Source: Haemonchus contortus
Taxonomy: Eukaryota; Nematoda; Chromadorea; Rhabditida; Trichostrongylidae
Length of the DNA: 64,000 bases
Assembly: GCA_000469685.2 (NCBI GenBank)
Contig: LS997564.1
Location: 20,844,960 to 20,908,959, forward strand
Direction of reading: 5' to 3'
The position numbers and the translations under genes were made by a program. The notes under the pieces are model-generated. The model was not told the DNA's origin. It did no database searches and was given only the letters and a program-made list of their open reading frames with translations. Shown in pieces: positions 48,456-61,377 of the stretch (the first letter of the stretch is position 1; each line of letters begins with the position of its first letter).

Positions 48456-50706
48456 ATCGGCTGTTATTCCATACGGGATCGACTCTCTTCCTACTTTCCT
48501 CGTTCTTACTTCTTTCCAATGGGAGTGCTTTTTTTTCATCTCTGTTGAACACTAATCTGGCATGGTTCACTGGGGTGCATTGTTTGTAACTACTTGTAGT
48601 CAGGATCATGGTTTGTCAATATCAGTGATAGTGTATCTATTTGTTTTACTCGTATCGCGTGTTTCTGTGTTCCAATCACGCGTTTCATATTATGTGAATG
48701 TTCTACTTCTTTCCTCCTACAGCCACCATTTGGAAACCATCGTATATATCTCTGGTCTTGTTTGTCGAGTCGGGATGCACAGCAAATCTGTTGCGGAAAT
48801 GATGAGCTGACGCCGCGTAGTTAGGTTACTCAACAGGTGACCAAATTTCCGGCTCCAAAAACCTGTTTTATTGACCTTGTTTAAGAGCGTTTATTGATAG
48901 CATTCTAAAGTGAGTCATGTCCACCTCGATATACATGCAGTGAAGCCCAAAAGAAAACATCATGTGAGCTTAAATGATGGTTAAATGATTTTCGAAGTGC
49001 TTGGGAATCGTAAGCAAGAAATCCATTGCGTAGAGGTGATCTTATGACACAGGCTAATCCATTATCAATTCACAGATCCTCCTCTTAAACCAAGCATTGT
49101 TTTCATGGCAAGTTCAGCCACACCGCCACTCGCTGAGGTAGCGGCGCTGCTCCGTTTGGCCATGCTTCATTCGCACATCCCGATGTCAGTGCACGAAACA
49201 TGGCCTTCATTTATAGATCTAGCATTCTACTCTTCGCCATTCCTTTCACCACCATTACTTTATTCGTCTCTTCGAACCCTCATCATTTGGTTCCGAGAAT
49301 AATACTGAAAGCATTTGTAAGAGACTTGAATTTGATATCCGTGAAACTCCTTGTTCTTCTCAGTCTTTGTGATATATCAAGCGGGAGTAATCTTGATCAT
49401 GTGCCGACAGTGGTCTGTTAGTAGCCGTTTAGTCTTTTTATCCCTTCATGGTGTCTTCCAACCTCTTCTCCTTGTCTCCTGAAAAGCCTCACAAAAGTGG
49501 GAGGGCAATCGAGTAGCGTTAGTAAACTACCCGTGTTTCGTTCTGTGCAAAAATCCCTTCAGTTCTATTTGCTGACATATAAGTCAAGCTGAAGGTTAGT
49601 GGGTCATCTAACACTGTTCGAATCTGAAACTACAGTTGTTTCACGACCTTTGAAGCATTTCTTCTTCCATTAGTTTCCGTTCTTCATTGACACTGATGTT
49701 CATTATACAAAACATATTAGTAAAATTCAAAAGTTTAATTTGAAAAATGAATGTGAACCCGATGTAAAATTTCTGTTCATTCCACCACCAGTGCTCGTCC
49801 GTTTGAAGTGTATAATGCGTTTTAAAGCGCCTACTTTCTTTCTTCCTTTCTTAGCTCACGTCCTGGGTGTCCTTCTACTTGTTACTCATCTCTTCCCCTT
49901 CAATGCTGCTCTCTCAATGTCCATCTCTATATCTATACGTATGTATACATATGTACGTATATACATATATATGTATGTATATATACTACATATATATCTT
50001 TCACCCATCGTGATTCTCTGTTCCAACTGGATTGCTTGTGATTCGGTATGATAGAAAACCATCCCATCATGTTGCCTTCCTCCACTAAATGTTGATTTTT
50101 CATTTAAAAAAGCTGTCGTACGTGAACTGTTTATTAGTCGTGAAAAAGATTATCTTCGGTAGATGACACCGAGGCATGGGATTGTTTTCAGAGCTAATTT
50201 TGTTCACTTTTGATTGTATTCCTTGTGAAACCATTCGTTCTTTTTGTATTACAGATATCTCTAAGTCATTCAGCGTAAGCGTCTTGAACGGAATATTACC
50301 TTTTGTAGAGGTTTTCATGTCTTTTTCTTTCATTACAGATGATCCGATAACAAACTGGTCAAAAATCCTCATACCGTTGATCGGTAGTGATCAGTTGATC
50401 GATTTGTTGGCGTAGGGGGTATATGTTCCTTCTGACAGAGGTATAACTATTTGGAAACTGTGTACTTTGCTTTCGCTAATGGTTCGTGATATGTGCTTGA
50501 CGATGTTCCAAGTCAATATATGTATAGTTCCCTATTGATTTTTTCTTCCTCATAATAGAACATATGTGATGAGTATTTATATTCAGAAATAAAGTTAGAT
50601 TTTACTGATGCGTTCCTCATGTTTTGCTGAAATAGCTTTCATGTGAATTCAGATTTTTGGAAGCGGATGTAGCAGTGGCGGAAGGTGTCGTGTCCCATCT
50701 CGTTTT
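48456..50706 (+). other. Region downstream of MED15 with two weak exon candidates
   Basis: One candidate starts after attcacag at 49076 (PPLKPSIVFMASSATPPLAE...) with an open frame to 49302. The other, 50339-50415 after tttcattacag, reads DDPITNWSKILIPLIGSDQL and ends IDLLA-stop; it looks like a last exon, and AATAAA follows at about 50587. I could not link them or name a family. A TA/TACA-rich simple repeat lies at 49930-50000. Confidence 0.3.
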
Positions 50707-50708
50707 TA

Positions 50709-51604
50709 TTAGGTGTGTGCATTAATTTCCACCGTTTTTCGCGTGCAAAAACATGCTTATTACAAAATTAAAACTAAATGTACATTAACCAATGTATTGC
50801 CCATCGTTAGCTACAACTTCTTGCCATCCTTCTGGTATCTTGTTGACTCCGGATCTAAAAAAGTCTTCATCTTTTGAGCCAATCTTGTTATCCACCCATT
50901 TTCGCACTTCTTCGGTATTCCGGAAGCGTATATCTGTCAAACTGACTTGCATGGACCGGAGTAGGTGGTTATCAGGAGGAGCAAGATCCGGAGAGTATGC
51001 GGGCTGAACAAGCTGATCCCAACCAACAACTGCAATTTTTTGAAAGGACATCCTTCGCAACATGGGGTCTGGCATGTTCGTGGTGGAACAGCACCTCATG
51101 ATATCTTCTTGCGATTAAGCTTTTAGGTGAGAGCATCCTACAAACTGTCAAGTTGGTGTTCGTAGCGGTCAGCAGTAACTCAGCTTCGGGCTCAGCAGCT
51201 CACAGTACACAACACCCTTCTGATCCAACAAATGCACGCACAGCATTACTTTTTGGCAATAAACATTCCGCTTTTGTTGCAAGCTCTCGAGTGAAGAGAA
51301 ACTATCTCAGCAGGTCCGTTCAGATGAAGCTTGTCCTCCATAGAAGCATCCGGTGGGCTTCAATGCCAGTTTTCTTGAAATCAAACAGCAGTAGAAGGGC
51401 TCCCCGGGAAAACGGTTCATCACGTTCCATGACCAATCAGTCTGAGAGCAACGGGATTTTGGGGAAAAACTGATCTGTCTGCCCTTAAATAGGTAGCCAA
51501 TCCGCTACCTTACAGAACATGACAGGTTTCACCGGTAAACCTCTGACATGCTTCGCACAACGGCCCTTGGAATTCGGCGGCGGAAATTAATGCACACACC
51601 TAAT
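50709..51604 (-). mobile_element. Mariner element (copy 1), degenerate
   Basis: Terminal inverted repeats TTAGGTGTGTGCATTAATTT and its mirror end at CCTAA, with TA duplications at 50707-50708 and 51605-51606. On the minus strand the C-terminal transposase survives (KIAVVGWDQLVQPAYSPDLA, NHLLRSMQVSL, KWVDNKIGSKDEDFFRSGV). The rest appears in broken frames (WDQKGVVYCELL-type remnants). At 896 bp it is shorter than a full mariner. It is the same family as the copy at 56026-56931, inserted in the opposite orientation. Confidence 0.85.
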
Positions 51605-51662
51605 AGTTTACATCCTACTTAGTTAACCTTTTGCTGTTGCTAACTATGTGCCGCAGTTATGA

Positions 51663-53233
<1,571 letters not shown>

Positions 53234-53239
53234 TTTATT
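53234..53239 (-). terminator. Poly(A) signal of GTF2H5
   Basis: AATAAA on the minus strand, nine bases after the TGA at 53250-53248. The 3' UTR would be very short. Confidence 0.55.
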
Positions 53240-53247
53240 ACCGTGCG

Positions 53248-53893
53248 TCACTTCTCGCTGAGTTCAGGATTCATTTGTTCCATCAACTGATCCAATTTTT
53301 CCTCGAGTATCTTCACTATTTCACGATCAATAAACAAGTGTGTTTCGTCCAATTCCTAAGAAAGACAGACCTTATCCATTTCTAATGAAAAAGGTTGCGA
53401 CTGTAAACAAATGTGTTCTACACCTACGTAGAAATGAAAAGCACGATGCTGCTTTGAAAGGTAACTAGACCCATTCAGCGTTCTTACTAAACTCATAAAA
53501 TTCCAAGGATAATTTGAAAAATTGAGCGATAAACAACTTCAAACAAGAGAGGTAAAACAGTGTACTGCACCTCCGAACATACGATATTCCTATGACCGCC
53601 GCAACTTATTTGTCAAAATGTAGGTTGATTCAACTTAGCAGTTTCTTCATAATCTTCCATCACATTCGGATGAAGTAGTGAAAGTAGAACAAACGGTGCA
53701 ATATTTCCAGTCATAGTATACAATAGAGAAAAGTTGATTTACGCAATTTCTTATTTACACCAAGGATTCTGTGAATAGCACTGACCTTAACGATAAACTT
53801 GCTACCAAGCGTTCTGGACTCATCCAGATGCATGAGAAGTTGTCGCATCGCTGGATCACAAGTTACCAAAACACCTTTCTTAACGTTTACCAT
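53248..53893 (-). CDS. TFIIH subunit GTF2H5 (TTDA/Tfb5), complete, two exons
   Basis: The smallest subunit of TFIIH; it stabilises the complex and stimulates XPB in nucleotide excision repair and transcription initiation. Exon 1 is 53893-53786 and exon 2 is 53355-53248, joined in phase 0, for 71 residues, equal to the human protein. Exon 1 starts [20 protein letters not shown] and continues [13 protein letters not shown]. Exon 2 reads [20 protein letters not shown] and ends ...ELSEK. Both match the family closely. The ATG is immediately behind an AG (gttatag), suggesting trans-splicing. It begins 179 bases after the MRPL22 stop on the same strand, consistent with the downstream position in an operon. 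Confidence 0.95.
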
Positions 53894-54072
53894 CTATAAC
53901 GGCAACCAGTAAATCAATAAATAAAAATTGTTTCGAAGACGTGACGTAATATGGAGATCAAACCGCCTTTAAGACCCGCAATCAGTCGATCAGAAGTCTT
54001 ATTTTTTTCAGAGCACTATATGTTGAAAAACAAATCTTTATAGCAGAAGAAGACTATGAATGCCTATTTCTC

Positions 54073-57000
54073 TCATATGCTATACTTCTTTGTTCGAGAT
54101 CTGAGGTATTCATAATAGGCTTCCATGTGCTCCCATCCATTTTTGAGCTTCTCCCGCAGTTTGAATCCTGGTGGTGTTCCCTGCGATTTGGAGTAAATGC
54201 GGAGCTGAGCTGAAGTGAATTTAACGAAACCTAACCTCTTGCAAACGCACAAAAATATTGATATATCGATACCGGATCGTACACCAATTCTCATGCGCGT
54301 GACGTCGAGCTCCTTGAAAAAAAAGTTGTTCTCTAGTGTAATCAATGAATTGAAGAGATAATCATCAACTACAACTCGTGAACATTGAAGAATAAAGAAC
54401 TTCACTTTCAGATCTCCGAAAAAGTCAAAAAGAAAGTTTTGGTTATGTTTCTGGGAGATGCTGAATTGAAATTAGCGGAGGCGCAGAACTCCCGAAAGTC
54501 AGCAGGTCCTCCTGAATCGTTGTACTCGGCCTTGGTCTACTGAACGATAACTACAATTCAGTACCTTCATGGCCCAGAAATAAAGATATCAATAAATCAG
54601 GTTCAGAATGAGAGGGGTGTTTGAAAGTACTATTGTGAGTGACAGACAAAACAGAAGAAAAAGCTGGTCGTTCTCCCAATAAACACATCTATGAGGAGTA
54701 CAGCCTTCCCCGATGTGCAGTTGGTATCCTGCCCACCGACTCGGCCAATAGCCTGCATTCGAGTGATTGGGAATTAGCTGGGAGGCGATTCGGGACCACT
54801 CCCACAATCAAAGCCCCTATTCCACTCTGGGATAGCCTGACTAGTTACCTGGAGTCAACCCAGCCCCCAGTTAAAGTCTGGCATCTGGCACTGAATCACG
54901 CGAGCTGCAGGCAATAACCATCTAACGTCCAAACTTGCGAAGCTATGCAGAGAAGCGATAAAGGAATATATGAAAGAGAAAAGAGCAGCAGTTACCAGGA
55001 TGAAACGCCGAGGTCGAGAAGAGCATTCGCAAAGCCCGAAGGAGCTTCGCCAACTACGAGGCTGAAAAGACTTTCATTCGTCGACCTAAAGAAACACTTA
55101 TGGCATCTCGAACATGCTTACTTACGCTAAAATCTGCCTGCTGTCTCTTATCTATAATACAAGCTTTTCACTCGCGTGATCCTCCACAGGATTGGCGACT
55201 ATTAGATGAAGGAGAGCCATGCAAGCAAGGTTCCGGAGATGGTTCAGAACAATGGATTACATAAGTCGACGCTGTTAGTCGCTCCTCTCATTACCACCCA
55301 GCATATGCGTATCATGTTCATAATTCAAGAATTCATATCATTTTAAAAATGAATTTTCTTGCACTTGGCCTAGAGCATTCAAATCAGGAAGGAATACATA
55401 CGACAGAGTGGGGACACTCATGATTTATGACGGGGAGAGATAACAATTAATAGAAGCTGACAAAATTAGCTGACAAATTTTGGCATTACATTGCTGCTTA
55501 AGACCTCAAAATCACAATAGCTGCATATAACCTGTCACTACATAGAAACACTTCACAGAAAGAATCAAAATCAAAAAGGATAAAGTATGGGACTGTCGGA
55601 AAACTCGGAAAAAGAAATGAGCCAGCGATCTTGCGACGATGATCTGTTAACATGCAGTCAGCCCCAGGAAATCGTACAACCCCTATCGCCCTCGTTTGTG
55701 GGTGATGAGGTGTATTTTTTCATTTTCATGATTATCCATTCTGAGACTGTCATTCTTACGGTGAAGACAAGGGTTCGGCAGAGCGATACCCTCTCGTTCA
55801 ATTTCTTCAGTGCCGCTCTCAAGAACGTTATGCGTCATCTGCAATGGGAAGAGTTGGGAGTGGAGGTCGCCCCTACTTACATCATCCACGCCTCGCAGAC
55901 GATTTTGTGTTTATTAAACCGAACATCGAGTGGGCGGAAGAAGTGCTGGCCGAATTCGACAGCGTTTGTGGAACGGTCGGTTCAAAACTAAACCTACAAG
56001 ACCATGTTCATGCTGTCTGTATCTATTAGGTGTGTGCATTAATTTCCGCCGCCGAATTCCAAGGGCCGTTGCGCGGACCATGTTAGAGGTTTACCGGTGA
56101 AACCTGTCATGTTCTGTAAGGTAGGGTATTGGCTACCTACTTAAGGGCAGACAGATCAGTTTTGCCTCAAAATCCTGTTGCTTTCAGACTGATTGGTCAT
56201 GGAACGTGATGAACCGTTCCCCCGGGCGGCCCTTCCCCTGCTGTTTGATTTCAAGAAAACTGGCATTGAAGCCCACCGGATGCTTCTATTGAGGACAAGC
56301 TTCATCTGAACGAACCTGCTGAGATAGTTTCTCTTCAATCGAGAGCTTGCAACGAAAGCGAAATGTTTATTGCCAAAAAGTAATGCTGTGCTTGCATTTG
56401 GTGGTGAGACCAAAAGGCTGTTTTGAACTATGAGCTGCTGAGTCCGAAAGAAACTGTTACTGCTGACCGCTACGAGCACCAACTTGACAGTTTGTAGGAT
56501 GCTCTCACCTAAAAGCTCACCTTAATCGCAAGAAAATATCATGAGGTGCCGTTCCACCACGAACATGCCAGACCCCATTTTGCGAAGAATGTCCCTATAA
56601 AAAAAGTGCAGCTGTTGGATGGGATCAGTTTGTTCAGCCCGCATACTCTCCAGATCTTGCTCTTTCTGATTGCCACCTACTCCGGTCCATGCAAGTCAGT
56701 TTGGCAGGTATACGCTTTCGGAATGCCGAAGAAGTGTGAAAATGGGTGGGTAACAGGATTGCCTCAAAAGATAAAGACTTTTTAGACCCGGAGTCAACAA
56801 GATACCAGAAAGATGGCAAGAAGTTGTAGCTAACGATGGGCAATACATTGGTTAATGTACATTTAGTTTTAATTTTGTAATGAGTATGTTTTTGCACGCG
56901 AAAAACGGCGGAAATTAATGCACACACCTAATAGGTCGTGAAGTCAATATGTAAAACATCCTAGCTCCAGAGCTGAGCAGAAGGAAAGGCGTCGCATGAG

Positions 57001-60000
57001 GAGCATTTAAGAATTTCTAGGTAGTATAATAAGGCAAAGAACATTCGGCTACGCGCTCCCCTTCTCGATACCACTGTCCTTCTTGCTCTGATGTACACCT
57101 CGGAAACTTGGATTCACGAAAGCAGAATGAACATGCTGACAGCTTCGCTCAACGCACTTTGAAAGGAAGCTGCTGGAAACTCTCCAATACACGCAAGTGC
57201 AGAAGGAAATTCGGAGTTCCAGCACCGTCAACAAACAAAGACCGAGGATGTCTCTGCTTACGCCAGAAATCGAAGATAAGGTGAGAAGGAAACCATATGC
57301 GATATCGTGGTGACCGTTGGACCAAGGCGGTTACTGTTTGGATCCCCCGTACCACTAAACGAATACCAGGACAAGCGCCAGCGCGATTTTCAGATTCCCT
57401 CACGAAGGCTCCGAACGAAGGGAATGCTGTGCTTGTGTCCCTCAAGCAAGAACGACCCACTGTATTACACTGGCTCACGACGGGGACGAATGGAGACGTT
57501 TCTGTCGCCCGCTCGACGAAGTCGATGACCGACGAAGGTGATATATGTCACAGGTGATAATGGGAGTGGCTATAAATACGTTCGGAAAGCGGAAGATTGG
57601 CTATGATTCAGATGAAAAAGAAATCATCGTCGGAAGGATAAAAAAGGCTTCGAAAATTGTAAAAACGAGAAGGAAGGATCTCGTGAAGATAATTAGAGTC
57701 AAGACCATGGAGACCAACTTGTTACCTTATTGTGTTTTTAGAACCTAAGGTTAAGCGAAACATGGTAGTTCGGGAGGAACACATGAAATAGGAAGATGAC
57801 GACTTATAGTAGTACTCATCGAAACCAAAAACTGATTTCGATGAGTACTATCATAAGTTGAACTTAGAAGGGAGCAATGGCTACTCAGGTTCAATGCAGC
57901 TTGGTTCTCCTGAAATAAGTTCCTGAATCAGTACCTTATAATTGCTACGAATTTGTTGCCTACAAAAAATCTGCTAATTTTAGCAACTTCTTACGGAGAC
58001 CTTGTTGGGACCTTCCTAGGTGTTTCATTTCGACCGCTGAAAGTCCACGTTGCAAGAATAGGACGGCTGCTCCACGAAAAGGGGTAAATGTGAAGACACA
58101 AGAGGAAAAGGACTATGGGAGTCCCTAACATTTACGATGCACGGCTGGACTCACCGCCTATACGAGGATGCACCTTTTTTGCCTTCCCAAAGTTATTTCT
58201 ACCTTTTTTATGACTAATGTTCTTAAAACACCGTTTGCAAGCCGTTTGTGTGTTAGTCCGCAAAAGGTCGCATAGCGTATGAGGGCTAAGAAACGTCACG
58301 CGTGCGCGATGAGGAATTTGTTAAGAAATAGGAATTTTACCAATATTGTTTATATTGATCCCTAATCAAAGAGAGCATATTGTGACGTCATTGAATAGAA
58401 ATCATAACTACCCTCTTTTTTGACGCATTAAAGACCTTATTTAGCTCTTTTCCATAGCCCGGCGATCAAACATTCAGAAGGAAGAGTAGGTAGCTTGGAA
58501 AACTTCCATTTGGCACCAGTTGCATGAAGCATTATTAAGCACTCTGCTGACAGTTTTCCATTACGTTTCTGATGATTGATACTCTGCGTCATAATTAAAT
58601 TCAAACAAAATTTTGGATGCAAAAGTCCTCATATAATATATAAGCACATAAAAAACCATTCACTTTAGAGTACTTCACTCTTGATGCGTGATTTCCACGA
58701 AAGAGACCTAAGCGGAATTTTGGGTGGAGTATTGTGCTTGAAATGTTTCTATGTTCTTCACGAGTGAGCGATTGTAATGTAATGGACGCGTTAGCCCCCA
58801 TAGCCCAACTGGTGAAAGAATATAATTGCATCACTACAAAATCCAACCATATGCCCCTTGTCTACTGCTGTACTGCTGCACACATGTTAATCATGAAAAG
58901 GTTACCTTTAATTATTTGACATTGAACTGGGAACGCTTCTGCAACAAACATGTCGGACGGAAATTCGATATGGAATTCATTAGCTGCTCGATCTTTCGCT
59001 TCCGTCAAAACTTCAGCAAGAATTTTGCAACTCTTAATCAATACTGTTAGTCATCGGAAAGCAAAAAAAAACTAAACTTGCTCTTAAGAAGATAGAATAC
59101 AACATCACACCTTTAGCTGCTGGAAATTCAGTTGAGTTATAGCCTCGTCAACATTTGTTTGCCAAACTAGCTGACACGCTTGCCACATTCGCTTTGGAGA
59201 GAAATGCACATGAAAAAAAAGGTTTTCTATTTTGTCCTCTCTGGAAATGATCATTACAAAGGTCATCTCGAAAAAGTGCAAAATCGAACGAAAACTCGCT
59301 CATGAAAGGTATAAATAATTCTTAGATCGGGCAACATTGATTACATGAATCTTTAGCAATTACTCAAATCCTGTGATAAACAGAAAAGCCCGTCTAGAGT
59401 CGTAAGCTTCAGTTCAACACATTGTAAAGATTAACGAACCCATTACCTACAGAATGATAATTCAGTCAACGTGGGTTTTTAGATTGAATAAAAGGAAATT
59501 CTCTAGTCGAAGGGTATTGCATCGAGAGGATTTCACGTAAAAAATCTTAAAGGCTGGTGGCGTTGTGATCTTTCTGTTCTACATGGAACCGTACTGTCTT
59601 TTGTTAAAAAAGAAAACTTGCTAGTATTCTGAGTGTGTCGATCAATAGCGAAGGCTGAACAATAAGAGGTTTTATTCTAAAAAGCAGAAAATTTTCAACT
59701 TACTGATTCCCTGCAGTGAAATACTTCCCTAGACTTTGGTAATCCTATTTCTGGTACAACATAGTGTGGTGGCCAAACAACCTGAACCACAGCAATTAAA
59801 GTTTGAGAAAAAAAGGAATTGAATTGTTAGGTGTGACACACTTTATTATAGTATTCCCATTTCTCAGGCGTTACCCCATAATTCTTCAAAGGATTGGGGT
59901 AGTCCGCGTCCTTGTTCGGTTTTTTGTCCAGATCCCACTCTGGCGCATAGTAAACCTGAAGTTGAAATATTACGCAGAACTGATCTGAAATTGAGCTCAA

Positions 60001-60663
60001 CACTGGACCAACCTTCGACGACAACACTTCGTCTCGCTGAAGTTTAGGCTTCCTCAACTGTAGCGGGTCATTCTAAACCTTTATGAATAAAATGTTACAA
60101 AACATATTAAATACAACACTTGAATGACATAAGAAAACGTTGCAACCAAGCTGCCGAGTCAAGAAGAGGTACATTGCATTCCCATATTGGGACTGATAAT
60201 GAGTAAGTACTCATACAATACAACGCCAAAGTCCTGCCCTTCACAAACACTGTGAAGTTTCTTAAGAAAGCAAACTAATGAGATGTCGTCTACATCTTGT
60301 CCTCCCCGCTCAATCTTCATACTCAGTAGCACATCTTTCATAATTAGGTTCCTTGCAAATGCAAAATTTATAACAAGAAAAACAGCCTAGAAGCACATGC
60401 TGTTGTTCTGTCCTCTGAAGGGCAGCTCGGGTATATTTATAACCCGAACGTCGGGCAAAAAGAATTGACGAAAAATCGAAAAATGAGAACAGTTCAGCAG
60501 CCAGAATGAAGCGCACTATGCAGAAAAATACAACGAATCAAACCTTCTTTGTTTCTGATGCGGCAGATGTGGACGCAAGACCATCCGCTATTTGTGGGAC
60601 AGACTTTTGTAAGGTAGAATGTACCCAACGCGGCGACAGAAATCGCAAGCCCCGAGCGAGCAT
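54073..60663 (-). CDS. Mitochondrial large ribosomal subunit protein uL22m (MRPL22), eight exons
   Basis: A structural protein of the mitochondrial 39S subunit near the exit tunnel. Exons (descending): 60663-60544, 60072-60013, 59955-59842, 59781-59704, 59191-59111 (or from 59209), 59032-58906, 54312-54236 and 54180-54073. All phases match, giving about 254-260 residues. Exon 1 is Arg/Ser/Leu-rich without acids (MLARGLRFLSPRWVHSTLQK), a typical mitochondrial presequence. The L22 core reads RMWQACQLVWQTNVDEAITQ, ILAEVLTEAKDRAANEF, FVAEAFPVQCQIIKGARRHA and RYRYINIFVRLQE, and ends YYEYLRSRTKKYSI. The ATG follows gtattttcag directly, as at a spliced-leader site. Exon 5 has an acceptor anomaly (see findings). 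The seventh intron (54313-58905) carries an RTE LINE with a nested mariner. Confidence 0.93.
55352..55430 (+). repeat. Isolated diverged unit of the Helitron minisatellite
   Basis: The sequence cacttggcctagagcattc followed by aaggaatacat...gacagagtggggacactcatg parallels the short unit at 12840-13700 (acttggacctagagcgttc; aggaatacag...gcagggtggaaacactcatg). It is a single copy, embedded in the RTE-rich intron and about 42 kb from the array. Confidence 0.5.
56026..56931 (+). mobile_element. Mariner element (copy 2), nested in the RTE copy
   Basis: It has the same 26-bp termini as the element at 50709-51604, with TA duplications at 56024-56025 and 56932-56933; length 906 bp. The plus strand keeps C-terminal transposase pieces (FHHEHARPHFAKN, then shifted frames). 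It splits LINE coding, so it inserted after the LINE. Confidence 0.85.
57810..57850. repeat. Perfect 15-bp hairpin
   Basis: Arms tagtactcatcgaaa and the exact mirror lie around an 11-base loop, with partial pairing continuing outward (acttata/tcataagt). It is located in the seventh MRPL22 intron, right of the LINE remnant. Confidence 0.55.
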
Positions 60664-61083
60664 CTGAAAATACTCCATCCATTAGTAACAATATTCTTAA
60701 TACAGACAGAACGAGCAGTATAAACCAATGTGGTATTCTTGGCGAAGACAAGAAAGTTTCGAATTGAGTGGTACAGTAAGCCGAGCTGTCACTGGGGCGC
60801 GCTATTTGCAGGTTTGTATTGAAGCACGAGGGGTGAGAACCTTTAAGCTGCTACCCCATAACTTTAGGACAACTAGCAAAAACTATGCAAAAGAATCACG
60901 ATGGAACTCCCACAACCCATTACCTATAGCCGAGGTTGGGTTCGTAGCAAAATATCACGCCGTCCAAGACAAAATGAAAGCATGGCATTTAAGACTGAGC
61001 ATATACTCCGTTTCTTCAATTATTGATCAGATCAGCTGGCTCTTATTAGAATCGAACCTTTCGAGACTCGCTTTCTTGACAGT

Positions 61084-61334
61084 GAAAATTGTCGTAGCAG
61101 TTCTCATCATAGCTACCGAGGTGAGTTCCTTCGTAATATTATTCACCATGCTCACTTGAAATCATCCTTGCAGTAAATCTTACTTTTACTGTACATTTTA
61201 CTGTTTTTGGCGTGTAGTAAAATGTAAAGTAAAAGTAACATTTACTGCAAGGATGATTCCAAGTAAACGATGGTGAATAATACCTAAAAGGAACCCACCC
61301 CGGTAGCTGTGATGATAACCGCTACGACAATTTC
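61084..61334. mobile_element. Palindromic MITE, about 120-bp arms
   Basis: The sequence gaaaattgtcgtagcagttc at the left is mirrored at the right end (ccgctacgacaatttc). Pairing continues through attattcacc/ggtgaataat and catccttgcagtaaat to a short loop near 61207. No coding content. It sits upstream of MRPL22 and directly before the RTE copy B. Confidence 0.75.
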
Positions 61335-61377
61335 TAAAATCTCAGGGCCATTACAGGCTGTCCAAAAGGAGAAGGAC

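Larger units (their letters stand above)
54898..57560 (+). mobile_element. RTE-type LINE copy A, decayed and interrupted
   Basis: Segments match the better copy at 61378-63590: ELAKLCREAIKE-like coding at 54935-55000, a damaged RT middle near 55130-55260, then 55760-56020 (FSAALKNVMRHLQWEELGVE, IEWAEEVLAEFDSVCGTVGS). A mariner interrupts at 56026-56931. After it, C-terminal LINE coding resumes (RWTKAVTVWIPRTTKRIPG near 57318). Many frameshifts and stops make it inactive. It lies antisense in the seventh MRPL22 intron. Confidence 0.75.

Noticed and set aside
60728..61159. 143-codon plus-strand ORF with a hydrophobic end and a good donor
   Set aside because: Its last quarter lies in a palindromic MITE and the rest overlaps the region upstream of MRPL22 without any motif.
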